Part shown: piece by piece, positions 15,453-24,306 of the stretch
How positions within the stretch are numbered: position 1 is the first letter of the stretch
How the letters are laid out: each line of letters opens with the position of its first letter
NCBI RefSeq assembly: GCF_900115785.1
Contig: NZ_FOYS01000006.1
Location: forward strand, 62,001 to 126,000
Source of the DNA: Halogeometricum limi
GTDB taxonomy: Archaea > Halobacteriota > Halobacteria > Halobacteriales > Haloferacaceae
Reading direction: 5' to 3'
Length of the DNA: 64,000 nt
Notes under the pieces: generated by a model
The model's input: only the letters and a program-made list of their open reading frames with translations
Told to the model about the DNA's origin: nothing
The model's database searches: none
Made by a program: the position numbers and the translations under genes

Positions 15453-16763
15453 TCAGCGGATGAAGATGTTGATGCGGTCGTTGTCGGAGACGATGTTCCG
15501 GTTGAGACGCGTCGTCGGCGAGCGGAAGACGGCGATACCGACGTCGTTCCGTCTGACCGTCGACCCGGTCACGAGCGTCTGAGACGACGTGCGGACGTCG
15601 ACACCAGTCCCGCCGTTACTGGTGACGAGAGCGTCTCGGACCGTCGTGTTCGAGGCGCTGAGGACGCTGATACCGGTCTCGTCGTTCCGTTCGACGACGG
15701 TCTCGGTCAGGCTGGTTCCGTTCGAGAAGTCGACGGCCGCGCCGACGACGACATTGTTCGAGAAGTCGCCTTCCCGAACGCTGGTCCCCTCGGAACCGTC
15801 GACGAGGAGGCCACCCAGTTCGTTCCGTTCGCTCGTCACGCCGAACAGTGAGGTGTCCGTCGCGCCGAGGACGACGACGCCGACGCCGTCGTTCCGGGTC
15901 AGTTCGCTTGTCACCACGGACGCGTTCGTCGCGTTCCAGAGGAGGATACCGAACCCGCTGTCTCTCACCTCCACGTCTCGAACGGTCGTCGCGTCCGCGC
16001 CGTCGACGTAGACGCCGACGTACCACCCGGTGACTCTGAGGTCGGTGACGGTGACGTTCGTGAGCGCCGGTTGCTCCGGAGCGGTGTCGTTGTCGGGCGA
16101 CTCGGCCGGTGGAGCGGTGTCGTTACCGGGTGTCTGTCCCGGGGGAACGGTGTCGTTGTCCGGCGTCTCACTCGGTGGTGTCGTATCGTTGTCGGGAGTG
16201 TCGTCCGGTGACGTGTCGTTTCCGGGCGCGTCCGTCTCGTTCGCGGACGCCGGAGACCGCTCGACGGGCCTCGTGGGCGTCAGCGGCCCGTCCGCTCCCA
16301 GTATCTCGTCGGTGGGCGCGTTCAGCGACGTGGCGGTGAACATCGCCGGTGGCGACTGCGCGCCGTCGTTCGGTGTCGATTGGTTCGGCGTCTCGTTCGG
16401 CACCTGCGGCGTCGGGTCGACGGTCACCGCGGCGCTCACCGGAGCCGCGAGTTCGAGGGACCGTCGGTCGTCGCGGAAGTTCGAGGCGGACGGGACGTTG
16501 TCGCCGTCCCAGGTGCCTTCTATGCGCTTTCCGTCGCCGTCGAGGACCACGTCGCTCGCGGCGATTCGGATACACGTCGCGTCGGTCACGTCTCTGAGGT
16601 TCTCCGTGAGGACGTACCGACCGGGTTCCGTAATCGTGGTACACGCGTCTATCGGAGTCGGTTCTGCTGCCACTGGTTGGATGGTCGCGAAGGGGCCGGC
16701 CGTCACACTCGCGACGAGGACCAACGTCACGGCGATAACTGCGTATCGGATGCGTCTGTGCAT
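15453..16763 (-). CDS. Exported right-handed beta-helix (NosD-like) protein with sequon-rich linker
   Basis: The start at 16763 (MHRRIRYAV) gives 436 residues with a Sec signal peptide ending 'QPVAA'. The first part ('CIRIAASDVVLDGDGKRIEGT') is the typical opening of a NosD-type parallel beta-helix. A linker of about 130 residues then intervenes, rich in Pro, Asn, Asp and Thr, with five NDT triplets and at least three other N-x-S/T sequons. The helix then resumes with about ten rungs ('TVRDVEVRDSGFGILLW...VTSNGGTGVDV'). Such proteins bind or modify polysaccharides outside the cell. The linker is a likely target of AglB N-glycosylation. A TATA-like element at 16787-16794 on the minus strand supports this leaderless start over the Met at 16790. 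Confidence 0.8.
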   Translation of the reverse strand: MHRRIRYAVIAVTLVLVASVTAGPFATIQPVAAEPTPIDACTTITEPGRYVLTENLRDVTDATCIRIAASDVVLDGDGKRIEGTWDGDNVPSASNFRDDRRSLELAAPVSAAVTVDPTPQVPNETPNQSTPNDGAQSPPAMFTATSLNAPTDEILGADGPLTPTRPVERSPASANETDAPGNDTSPDDTPDNDTTPPSETPDNDTVPPGQTPGNDTAPPAESPDNDTAPEQPALTNVTVTDLRVTGWYVGVYVDGADATTVRDVEVRDSGFGILLWNATNASVVTSELTRNDGVGVVVLGATDTSLFGVTSERNELGGLLVDGSEGTSVREGDFSNNVVVGAAVDFSNGTSLTETVVERNDETGISVLSASNTTVRDALVTSNGGTGVDVRTSSQTLVTGSTVRRNDVGIAVFRSPTTRLNRNIVSDNDRINIFIR

Positions 16764-17038
16764 CGTTTCGAGTACGCGAGGTATCGGCATAAGACTGCGT
16801 GAAGAATCGTTACCAATTGGAACCGGCGTTACTCCGCGGGACCGCGGTTTTCCGCGGGTAGAACGGCTCTCGGTGCCGATAGGGTGACGTTCTTTGCACG
16901 CGAAGTACCACTCGTCGAAGGGCGACTCGCCGACCGTCGTATCTCGACGGGCGTTCGTCTCCACTGCCCTCGGACAAACGCCCCTCCACGCCGTACTGAG
17001 CGCGGCGGCGGAGTCGGTGGCACCCCGACGCCCGAACA

Positions 17039-17737
17039 ATGACCCGCCTGAATCAGAAGCCGCCAGCGCCCGCCGGGAGGACGGTGGAACTCGAGTACCG
17101 AATCAGAGACGACCGCGTCTTCCTCGTCGCCGAGTCGGGCAAGATGAACTGCGAACTCGTCCTCAACGAGGTGGTCCCCCAGTCGGGTGGAAACCTCTTG
17201 GAGTTCGTCACGGTCCGCGACGCCCCGGCGGACAGTGTGCTCGCGGACGCACTCGACCGCCCCGACGTACTGGACGCCCGCGTCATCACCGAAGACGCGG
17301 ACGCCGGACTCTTAGAGCTCCTCGTGACCGACCCCGAACTCGTGGGACTGGTCGGCGACGCCCGTGCGATTCCGCGTCTCGTTCGCGCGGACCGGGGCGT
17401 CGGCCACGTCGTCGTCGAGGTGCCGCCGGGCGGGGACCCGCAGCGAGTCGTCGCGATGTTCCGCGAGCGCCATCCCGGGTCGAAACTCGTCGCGCGCCGC
17501 GAACACGACGGCGCTCCACTCTTCACCGAGTACGTCCTCCGCGAACGAGTGCTCGACGAACTCACCGACCGGCAACGAGAGGTCTTTCTCACCGCCTACG
17601 AGATGGGCTACTTCGACCAACCGCGCCGGGTGTCTGCCGTCCAGTGTGCGGACTACCTCGGTATCTCACAGTCGACGTTCAGTCAACATTTCCGCGTCGC
17701 ACTTCGGAAGATACTCGACGGGCTCTTGGCCGTCTGA
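17039..17737 (+). CDS. HTH_10 (bacterio-opsin activator type) transcriptional regulator
   Basis: The 232-residue protein has the bacterio-opsin-activator domain (about 15-160) and a C-terminal HTH_10 (about 175-228: 'LTDRQREVFLTAYEMGYFDQPRR...LGISQSTFSQHF'), without PAS or GAF domains. Such short forms respond to a signal through the BAT domain itself or a partner. It diverges from the beta-helix gene and ends 30 bases before the end of the oppositely oriented repeat-protein gene, so it could control either neighbour. Confidence 0.88.
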   Translation: MTRLNQKPPAPAGRTVELEYRIRDDRVFLVAESGKMNCELVLNEVVPQSGGNLLEFVTVRDAPADSVLADALDRPDVLDARVITEDADAGLLELLVTDPELVGLVGDARAIPRLVRADRGVGHVVVEVPPGGDPQRVVAMFRERHPGSKLVARREHDGAPLFTEYVLRERVLDELTDRQREVFLTAYEMGYFDQPRRVSAVQCADYLGISQSTFSQHFRVALRKILDGLLAV

Positions 17738-17767
17738 GCGTCCGAACGTGGCTCGTCCGGTGGACGG

Positions 17768-18280
17768 TCAGTCGTCCCGACGAACCTCCAGCAACTGACC
17801 GTTCTCGTCGTAGATTCGAACGACTTTGTCGCCGTCGTCGTCCTTTCTCTCGCGGCGGCGGAGCACACCGTTCTCGTCGAACTCCTCGCGTCTCTCGTCG
17901 CCGTCGTCGTCCTTCCTCTCGCGGAGGCGGAGGACGCCGTTCTCGTCGTACACCTCGCGTCTCTCGTCGCCGTCCGCTTCCTCCTCTTCGAACAGGCGGA
18001 GGACGCCGTTCTCGTCGTACACTTCTCGGGTCTCGTCGCCGTCGTCGTCCGTCACTTCGCGCACCGTTCCGGACGGCCCCGTACAGAAGTAGAACTCCTC
18101 GTCGTCGTCCTTGTAGCGGACGAACCGAGCACACCGTTCTGTCGACCCGCTCCGGTACTCGACGTCCGCGGCCGACGCCGGTGTGGCCGCGGCGATGACC
18201 CAGAGCGCTCCCGATACCGATAGTGCGGTCGCTCGGAGATATCGACGCCGAGTCGGACCGTGACGTCTCTCACGCTCCAT
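17768..18280 (-). CDS. Exported protein of about five 22-residue YDENG repeats
   Basis: The 170-residue product has a Tat-like signal ('TRRRYLRATALSVSG', cleavage near 'ASAA' at about 38) and then a tandem array. Each unit reads roughly D-D-D-G-D-E-R-R-E-V-Y-D-E-N-G-V-L-R-L-x-E. The YDENG-x-L core resembles MORN or YwqK-type repeats, which form beta-hairpins; the DDDGD clusters could bind cations. A cysteine pair (C51 and C67 by my reading) lies before the array. The function is unknown. Neighbours are the HTH_10 gene (tail to tail) and the subtilase gene, which lies upstream on the same strand. Confidence 0.7.
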   Translation of the reverse strand: MERERRHGPTRRRYLRATALSVSGALWVIAAATPASAADVEYRSGSTERCARFVRYKDDDEEFYFCTGPSGTVREVTDDDGDETREVYDENGVLRLFEEEEADGDERREVYDENGVLRLRERKDDDGDERREEFDENGVLRRRERKDDDGDKVVRIYDENGQLLEVRRDD

Positions 18281-18359
18281 GCCTCTAGAGAGGCGTCGTT
18301 CGCGTATAACTGAGACGCAGTTTCGTCGACGCCGCGCGAAACTCCGCGGGGGAACGCAG

Positions 18360-20204
18360 TCAGTCGTCGCACCCCTGCGTCTCGAACTCGACGGGTTCGC
18401 CGCGCACTTCGACGTCGTCGCTGATGCCGACGGCGACGTACACGTACGTCGTGTCGGGTTCGAGGTCTTCGACCTCCTCGTCGAAGTCGTCCGGGTCGTC
18501 CGTGTCGCCCGCCTCGACGCGGCGGAGCGTTCCGCTCTTGTCGCCCTTCTCCCAGCAGTCGAAGACGGTCACGACTTCCTCGACGCGCCCGTCGACGCTG
18601 GTCACGTAGCCGACCAAGTCGGCCTCGTCCTCTTCGACGTCTTCTGGCTCGCCCGTCTCGATGCTGAACAGGTCCGTCGGGTTGGCTCCGGTCGTGAAGT
18701 CCGTCTGCCGACCGGTGACGCGTTCGCCACCCGCCACCGCGAACGCCACGAAGGCGTACGTCGTGTCGCTGGAGAGGCCGTCGAGCGTCGTCTCGAATGC
18801 GCCCGTCTCGGAGCGTTCGCCGACGTCGACCGTCTCTTTCGTGCCGTCTTCGTCGTCGACGTCCCAGTACTCGAAGCCGACGGTGGCGGCGGACTGCTCG
18901 CCGAGGCTGTCGAGCGACCCCGTGATGGTGGCGCTCGTCTTCTCGACGTCCGTCGCGCCGCCCGTGGAGACGGCGAAGCCGTCGCCCGTGTCACCGTCGT
19001 CGCCACCGTCGCTTCCCTCACCGACCGCGGCGTCGACGTTGAGCAAGCCGTTGCCCTGTTCGTCGTCGTCCATCCCGAGGTCCTCGGTGGTCGAAGCGAG
19101 TCGGCCGCGAATCTCGTCTGCGGAGTAGCCGGCGGCCTTCAGCGTGGCGACTGCGCCCGTGACGTGCGGCGTCGCCATCGACGTGCCCGAGTAGTACTTG
19201 TAGTCTCCGTCGATGACGGTCGAGGGGATTCGGACGCCCGGTGCGACGATTTCGACGGCGTCGCCGGTCAGAGAGAAGTCGGCCAAGTCGTCGTCGTCGT
19301 CGGTGGCACCGACCGCGATGGCTTCCGGGTAGGCCGCCGGGTAGTGGACCGACTTCTCGTCGGGTTCCTCGTTACCCGCCGCGGCGACGACGACGACGCC
19401 CTTGTCCGTCGCGTACTTGACGGCGTCGTGGATTATCTCCGAGGAACTGGTGCTCCCGAGACTCAGACTCGCGACGTCGTAGCCCTGGTCTGCAACCCAC
19501 ACGAGACCGTCGGCGATGCTCGATGCGCTGCCCGACCCGCTCGCGGAGATGACTTTGACGCCGTGGAGCGTCGTGTCCGGACAGACGCCGACGACGCCGC
19601 CACTGTTCGAGACGGCACCGGCGATACCGGCGCAGTGGGTTCCGTGGCTGTGGTCGTCGTCCCAGTCGCGGCGACAGCCGTCGTCACACGGGACGGTGGC
19701 GTAGCCCTCGCCGAGGTTGGCCTTCAGGTCCGGGTGGTCGCTGTCGATACCCGTGTCGATGATGGCGACGTGCGTCTCTTTGCCCGTCACACCCTCGTCG
19801 TGGACCGTATCGGCACCGATTCGGTCGACACCCCACGGAGTGACCTGACGCTCGACGTCGACTCGCTCGACGCTCGACTGCCCTTCGACTTCGTGGCCGA
19901 GAACCGAGAACTCCGTCTCCGTCTCGACGTATCGAACGCCCGGTCGAGCCTGTATCGACGGCTCCGTGCTCACCGGGAAGTCGCCGACGACGACGTAGCC
20001 GCGGTCTCCGAGGTCTAGTTCACGAACGACGCGTTCGGCACGGTTCTTGACGGCGCTCGCGGCGGACTTCGATTCGGTCCCCACGATTCGCCGTTCTGTC
20101 GACTCGGCCGCCGACGCTTCTCCGACGAGTCCAGCGCCAGCCCCGAGGACACACAGCATCCGCAATAATTCACGCCTTGACGATTGCTTCGCCCAATCGG
20201 TCAT
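18360..20204 (-). CDS. Tat-exported subtilisin-like serine protease (halolysin type) with two Fn3-like domains
   Basis: Starting at 20204 (MTDWAKQSSRRELL) the protein has 614 residues. A Tat signal is at 8-33, an inhibitor-I9-type propeptide at about 40-120, and the peptidase S8 domain at about 125-380 with the triad D150 (IIDTGID), H187 (HGTHCAG) and S342 (GTSMATPH), and oxyanion N278. After an acidic glycine-rich linker come two beta-sandwich domains (about 395-490 and 500-605) that look Fn3-like and similar to each other. It is an extracellular protease that folds in the cytosol before Tat export and matures by removing its propeptide. It could process the exported proteins encoded nearby, but general nutrition is equally likely. 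A TATA element at 20231-20238 supports the start. Confidence 0.92.
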   Translation of the reverse strand: MTDWAKQSSRRELLRMLCVLGAGAGLVGEASAAESTERRIVGTESKSAASAVKNRAERVVRELDLGDRGYVVVGDFPVSTEPSIQARPGVRYVETETEFSVLGHEVEGQSSVERVDVERQVTPWGVDRIGADTVHDEGVTGKETHVAIIDTGIDSDHPDLKANLGEGYATVPCDDGCRRDWDDDHSHGTHCAGIAGAVSNSGGVVGVCPDTTLHGVKVISASGSGSASSIADGLVWVADQGYDVASLSLGSTSSSEIIHDAVKYATDKGVVVVAAAGNEEPDEKSVHYPAAYPEAIAVGATDDDDDLADFSLTGDAVEIVAPGVRIPSTVIDGDYKYYSGTSMATPHVTGAVATLKAAGYSADEIRGRLASTTEDLGMDDDEQGNGLLNVDAAVGEGSDGGDDGDTGDGFAVSTGGATDVEKTSATITGSLDSLGEQSAATVGFEYWDVDDEDGTKETVDVGERSETGAFETTLDGLSSDTTYAFVAFAVAGGERVTGRQTDFTTGANPTDLFSIETGEPEDVEEDEADLVGYVTSVDGRVEEVVTVFDCWEKGDKSGTLRRVEAGDTDDPDDFDEEVEDLEPDTTYVYVAVGISDDVEVRGEPVEFETQGCDD

Positions 20205-20230
20205 CGCTCGGCTGTAGTTATGGCCACTAG

Positions 20231-20238
20231 TTATATGC
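20231..20238 (-). promoter_or_regulatory. TATA box of the subtilase gene
   Basis: On the minus strand this reads GCATATAA, about 27 bases before the ATG at 20204, giving a nearly leaderless transcript. Confidence 0.5.
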
Positions 20239-20443
20239 ACTGCCGATGCTCAGCGCTCCCGAGCCGGATTGCACCGATAGACACCAAGTTGCGTTATCGT
20301 CTGTCATTTCATATGATAACAACCCACATGATTTTTGCCCCGATTAGTTACCCCTTTCCACCCCGACACGAACGGACTAGGTTGCGGGAAGGTTACTGGG
20401 CTAGCGTCGGAGTCTTACCGGTTTCACGACCTACTGGTGGCGT

Positions 20444-20821
20444 ATGTCCGAGATATCCCATCAGCGACCGCCCGAGACGAACCGAACCGACCCCGAGACG
20501 AACCGACTGGACGACCAGACCGCGCTCACGACGCTCGCTTCGCTCATCGGACGGAAGTGGCACCTCGTCGTCCTCCACCGACTCGACGACGGTCCGAAGG
20601 GGTTCAGCGCCCTCCTCAGCGAGATAGACGGCATCTCGAACAAGGTGTTGGCGGACCACCTCAAAGACCTCGAATCGAAGCGACTCGTCGAACGTGTCGT
20701 CCGCAGCGAACGACCGTTCCGGGTCACCTACTCGCTGACCGACCACGGCGAGTCCATCCACTCGCTCGTCGTCCCCGTCCTGAACGGTTCGGTGGACGTC
20801 TTCGTCGAGGGGGACAGATGA
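20444..20821 (+). CDS. HxlR-family winged-helix regulator
   Basis: The 125-residue protein has the HxlR signature 'LASLIGRKWHLVVLHRLDDGPKGFSALLSEIDGISNKVLADHLKDLE' layout (about 30-110), which makes a dimeric winged helix. It has no cysteine, so it is not a thiol sensor of the YodB type. Its stop overlaps the ATG of a 35-codon frame (ATGA), whose stop in turn overlaps the GTG start of the DUF4397 gene. The three may be translated as a coupled operon, which would make the DUF4397 protein its likely partner or target. Confidence 0.88.
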   Translation: MSEISHQRPPETNRTDPETNRLDDQTALTTLASLIGRKWHLVVLHRLDDGPKGFSALLSEIDGISNKVLADHLKDLESKRLVERVVRSERPFRVTYSLTDHGESIHSLVVPVLNGSVDVFVEGDR

Positions 20822-20925
20822 CCACGCTCGCCCGTCCCGCCGTTCGACTCGCTCGCCGGGCACGTCTCGTCTCCGGGGACCGGTTCGGCGTCCCATCGCT
20901 GTTCGTACGCGAGGACCGACCGTGA
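20818..20925 (+). CDS. Possible 35-residue coupling peptide
   Basis: This frame begins in an ATGA overlap with the HxlR stop and ends in a GTGA overlap with the next gene. The product is arginine-rich and not acidic, so it may only be an open spacer read by coupled ribosomes. It is reported because of the double overlap, not its sequence. Confidence 0.25.
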   Translation: MTTLARPAVRLARRARLVSGDRFGVPSLFVREDRP

Positions 20926-22487
20926 CGCGCGTTCGTCGGTCCGTCCTCGCGCTTCTGTTGGTCGTCGTGGTCGTCACCGCCGGGAGTGTTCCCCTGGGCG
21001 TCGCGGCGACGACGGCGTCGCCAGCCGCCGCGACCGCTGTCGACTCGACTGCCCGTCTCGACGGACTCCAGACCGGTCTCGCGCAGTCGGACCCGTCCGG
21101 GCTTCCGACGGAGACGGCCGACCCCATCGCCCAACAGACGCCGGCCGAGAACGTCACTCGGGTCCGCGCGATTCACGTCGCCCCCATCGTCCCCGCCCTC
21201 GACTTCTTCGTCGAGAACGACGTCGTCGTCGCCGACATCGCCTACGGGCGAGCGAGCGAGTACGTCCGCGTCGAACCCGACCGGAGAGATTACGAGTTCG
21301 AGATAGAGGTCAACTCGTCGGGTGACGAGATATTCGAGACCGAAATCGAACTCGAACAGAACGTGGACTACTCCGTCGTGATGGCCGCGCGGACGTCCAG
21401 TTCCGGAGCGATCAGCTTCCAACCGGTGCTCACGACCGACGACTACGCTCGACCGACCGCAGAGAACGCCTCCGTCCGAATCGTCCACGCGTCGCCGGAC
21501 GTCTCGCGGTTCGCGATGACCGTCGAAGAGACGGACACGGTGCTCGCGAACGGTCTCTCGTTCCGCCAGTCCGGTGACTACGTCACCCTTCCGGCGGGAG
21601 CGACGACGCTCGAACTCCGCAGTTCGACGCCGTCCGGAGACGTTCTGGCGTTGTTCGACGTCCCCCTCCGCGGGGGCACCGCTTACACCGTCGTCGTCAC
21701 GGGTTACGTCGACGTCGAAGACGCGCCCGTCGACGTCCCCGTCGAACTCGTCGTCGTCGCCGACGTCGGCCCGGGAAGCGACGCCCGGATTCCGGCGAGC
21801 GAAGAAGAGACTCCCGCCACACCGCCGTCTATCCGCGCGGTCCACGCCTCGTCGTTCCTCCCGGCGACCGACGTCCGTATCGACGACCGAGTCGTGGCCG
21901 GCGGACTCTCGTTCGGCGACGTCAGCGCCTACGAACCGGTCGAGTCCGACACCGGCAACTACTCCGTCGACATCGCGGTGAACTCGACGGGCACGAGCAT
22001 CTCCAGTGGCGTCGTCCCCCTCGCCTCCGGGGAGCGATACACCGTCGTGATGGCCGCGACGGTTCCCGAACCCGGCCGAATCGCGTTCGCGCCCACGCTC
22101 CTCGTCGACGACTTCGAGACGCCCGCCGCGGACACGGCCGCCGTGCGAGTCGTCCACGCGTCGCCGGACACCGCGTCGCTCGACGTGACCGCCGTACAGA
22201 CGGGGACTGCGCTGGCGAGCGACCTCTCGTTCCGCCAGTCCGGTGACTACGTCGTCCTCCCCGCCGGCGTCGTGACGCTCGACGTCCGTGCGGACTCCAC
22301 CGACGGGACGAGTGCCGCCGAGACGGTCCACGCGACGCTCGAAGACGGCTCCGTCTACACGATATTCGTCGTCGGCTTCGTGAACCCGGACGCGACCGGA
22401 TTCGACGCGCCCTTCGAGGTCCTCCTCGCGGAGGATACGAGCGAACGCAGTCAGTCGACCGTCCCCCTCGAGTGCGGTGCGGTCTGA
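20922..22487 (+). CDS. Exported DUF4397-repeat protein
   Basis: The 521-residue product uses a GTG start and has a Sec signal peptide (about 1-29, hydrophobic run 'VLALLLVVVVVTAGSVPLGV'). The mature part contains two copies of a roughly 200-residue unit. Each unit has two DUF4397 halves, marked by 'RAIHVAP' or 'RAVHASS' and by 'VRIVHASPD' or 'VRVVHASPD', with the phrase 'LSFRQSGDYV' in both units. DUF4397 domains are extracytoplasmic beta-sandwiches of unknown role. There is no C-terminal anchor. A 'REDRP' tail from the preceding small frame overlaps its start by four bases. Confidence 0.85.
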   Translation: MTRVRRSVLALLLVVVVVTAGSVPLGVAATTASPAAATAVDSTARLDGLQTGLAQSDPSGLPTETADPIAQQTPAENVTRVRAIHVAPIVPALDFFVENDVVVADIAYGRASEYVRVEPDRRDYEFEIEVNSSGDEIFETEIELEQNVDYSVVMAARTSSSGAISFQPVLTTDDYARPTAENASVRIVHASPDVSRFAMTVEETDTVLANGLSFRQSGDYVTLPAGATTLELRSSTPSGDVLALFDVPLRGGTAYTVVVTGYVDVEDAPVDVPVELVVVADVGPGSDARIPASEEETPATPPSIRAVHASSFLPATDVRIDDRVVAGGLSFGDVSAYEPVESDTGNYSVDIAVNSTGTSISSGVVPLASGERYTVVMAATVPEPGRIAFAPTLLVDDFETPAADTAAVRVVHASPDTASLDVTAVQTGTALASDLSFRQSGDYVVLPAGVVTLDVRADSTDGTSAAETVHATLEDGSVYTIFVVGFVNPDATGFDAPFEVLLAEDTSERSQSTVPLECGAV

Positions 22488-22509
22488 ACGTCCGGCGATT
22501 CGGTTCTTT

Positions 22510-23907
22510 TCAGTCGTGTTCGGTCAGTTCGACGCGGAGTTCGTCGCCGCGCTGTGTGACCTCGAACCACGGTCCGTCGAGTTCGACGTTCTCCCCGCGT
22601 ATCTCGACGTCGAACGACCCTTCCGGAAGTCTGATTTCGACGTCGAGTCTGTCACCGACTCGTTCGTAATCGACGGTCGGCCCCTCGACGTACACGTCCT
22701 CTCCGTTCCGTTCGATGCGCCACTCGCCCGACTCGACGTCGAAGTCGCGCCGGTTGTCCTCGGCCTCGAAGTCAACGTCGACGCCCCGGACGCGGAGTTC
22801 GCCGCCTCGCTGTTCGATGTCGAACCCCGGCCCGGTCACCTCCACGTCGTCGCCTCGCACCTCGACTTCGAGCGTCTCGTCCCCGACCGAAATCTCGACG
22901 TCGATGCGCCCGTCGTCGTTCTCGTAGTCGACGCCCGGCCCCTCGACGTCGACGCCGTCGTCGGTGTGGACGACGCGGAACGTGCGCGTCGGTGCGGATT
23001 CGAAGGTCGTCTCTTCGGCGGTGACGCTCGACTCCTCCGCGGCGGCGTCTCCCGTCTCGGACTCGTTCTGTGCAGATTCGTCCGCTCTCGTCTCGTTTCG
23101 CACCACTTCGCCGTCTCCCTCCTCGGGCGTCGTCTCCGCGCCGACTCCCGTAGAACGCTCCGTCACGTTCGGTGCGCCCGCCCGACCGTCGTCGCTCGTG
23201 ACCGCCGTGTCACTCCCTTGGGCGTCGAGTTCGCGGGTCTCTGGATTATCGGCGTCCCTCTCTCCCGCGACACTCTCGGCGGCCGAACTCGACTCTGACG
23301 CTGGCGTCGACGTCGGACTGGGCGTCTCCGGGGACTCCGTCTCGGTGGCCGCCGGCGAGTCGGTGGCGTTCGAGGAGTCCGAATCGTCCGGTGTCTCGGT
23401 GGACGCGTCCGCCCCGTCCGACTCCGAGGCGTTCTCCGTCTTCGACTCCCCGCTCACGTCGCCTCCCGCCGTCGACTGACTGTCGGTGCTCGGCGTCGGT
23501 TCGACGTCCCGTACTACATCGTCTGAGCGACTGAGACCCGCACCTCGGGTCAGTTTCTCCCGCTCTCGCGTTCCGGATTCGGTTTCGGGTTCGGACTCGG
23601 CTTCGGACTCCATCTCTGCCTCGGATTCGGAATCAGCGCTCGGGGTCGAGTCGTTTCGAGTCGCCGTGACCGTCGTCTCCGACTCGGTGTCGTGGTCGCC
23701 TTCGGCCGCCGCTTCTACCTCGGCGGGAGGGACGAGTTCGGTGACGGTTCGCTGGACCATCTGGACGTCCACTCCGGCGGAACTGAGCGCAGAGACGAGT
23801 ACGATCAGCGCCACGATGGAGTGCTTGTACATTGGCTCACCCAGTCGAGAGACGACCGTCTCGGCGAGTCGGAGTTCTCTCAGCGTAGATATTCGTCTCG
23901 TTACCAT
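22510..23907 (-). CDS. Stalked surface protein with C-terminal acidic beta-repeat module
   Basis: The 465-residue protein has an N-terminal hydrophobic segment ('YKHSIVALIVLVSALSSAGV', about 26-46) that may be an uncleaved anchor or signal peptide. A long low-complexity stalk follows, rich in Ser, Thr, Glu, Asp and Pro (about 70-315). The C-terminal 150 residues are beta-repeats such as 'VDVEGPGVDYENDDGRIDVEI' and 'GFDIEQRGGELRV'. The repeat style is that of the three acidic proteins at 9857-14805 but with more Arg and Gly. The ATG at 23907 is close to a minus-strand TATA-like element (23925-23931); the Met at 23832 is the alternative start. It is probably displayed on the cell surface. Function is unknown. 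Confidence 0.7.
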   Translation of the reverse strand: MVTRRISTLRELRLAETVVSRLGEPMYKHSIVALIVLVSALSSAGVDVQMVQRTVTELVPPAEVEAAAEGDHDTESETTVTATRNDSTPSADSESEAEMESEAESEPETESGTREREKLTRGAGLSRSDDVVRDVEPTPSTDSQSTAGGDVSGESKTENASESDGADASTETPDDSDSSNATDSPAATETESPETPSPTSTPASESSSAAESVAGERDADNPETRELDAQGSDTAVTSDDGRAGAPNVTERSTGVGAETTPEEGDGEVVRNETRADESAQNESETGDAAAEESSVTAEETTFESAPTRTFRVVHTDDGVDVEGPGVDYENDDGRIDVEISVGDETLEVEVRGDDVEVTGPGFDIEQRGGELRVRGVDVDFEAEDNRRDFDVESGEWRIERNGEDVYVEGPTVDYERVGDRLDVEIRLPEGSFDVEIRGENVELDGPWFEVTQRGDELRVELTEHD

Positions 23908-24306
23908 ATGAACGACGAACCTATTTTGAGCGGTTCGCGTCGTCTAATCGAGTCCGAGAGTGGTTCGGGTGGGCGACGACCGGCCGACTCCGAGAGACGG
24001 CCCCGACGACTTCTGCACCCGTCGAGTTTACAACGACTTCCGTCTGCTCGTCGTCCTGACGTCTTCCGGACTTCGGCTAGTGCGGTTCGAGCGAAACGCG
24101 GAGTCCGACGCCCGACGTGTTTCGAACGGGCTATTTTGACCGCCGAACTGTTCACGACTGTCCAACGGGACAACTGAACTGCCGAAAGACGTGATTCGCT
24201 CCGCTCGCCTCCCCTCGGACTGGACGAGGTGCGTCCGTTCGAACGTCGTTTCCAGGCCCTCCGACGCCGAACAGTCGTGGTCGGTACCGATAGAAGGGAA
24301 ACGTAT
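23908..24306. other. Intergenic region upstream of the stalked protein
   Basis: CTATTTTGA occurs at about 23922-23930 and again at about 24131-24139; the first is in the promoter position of the 23907 start. No gene is seen. Confidence 0.4.
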
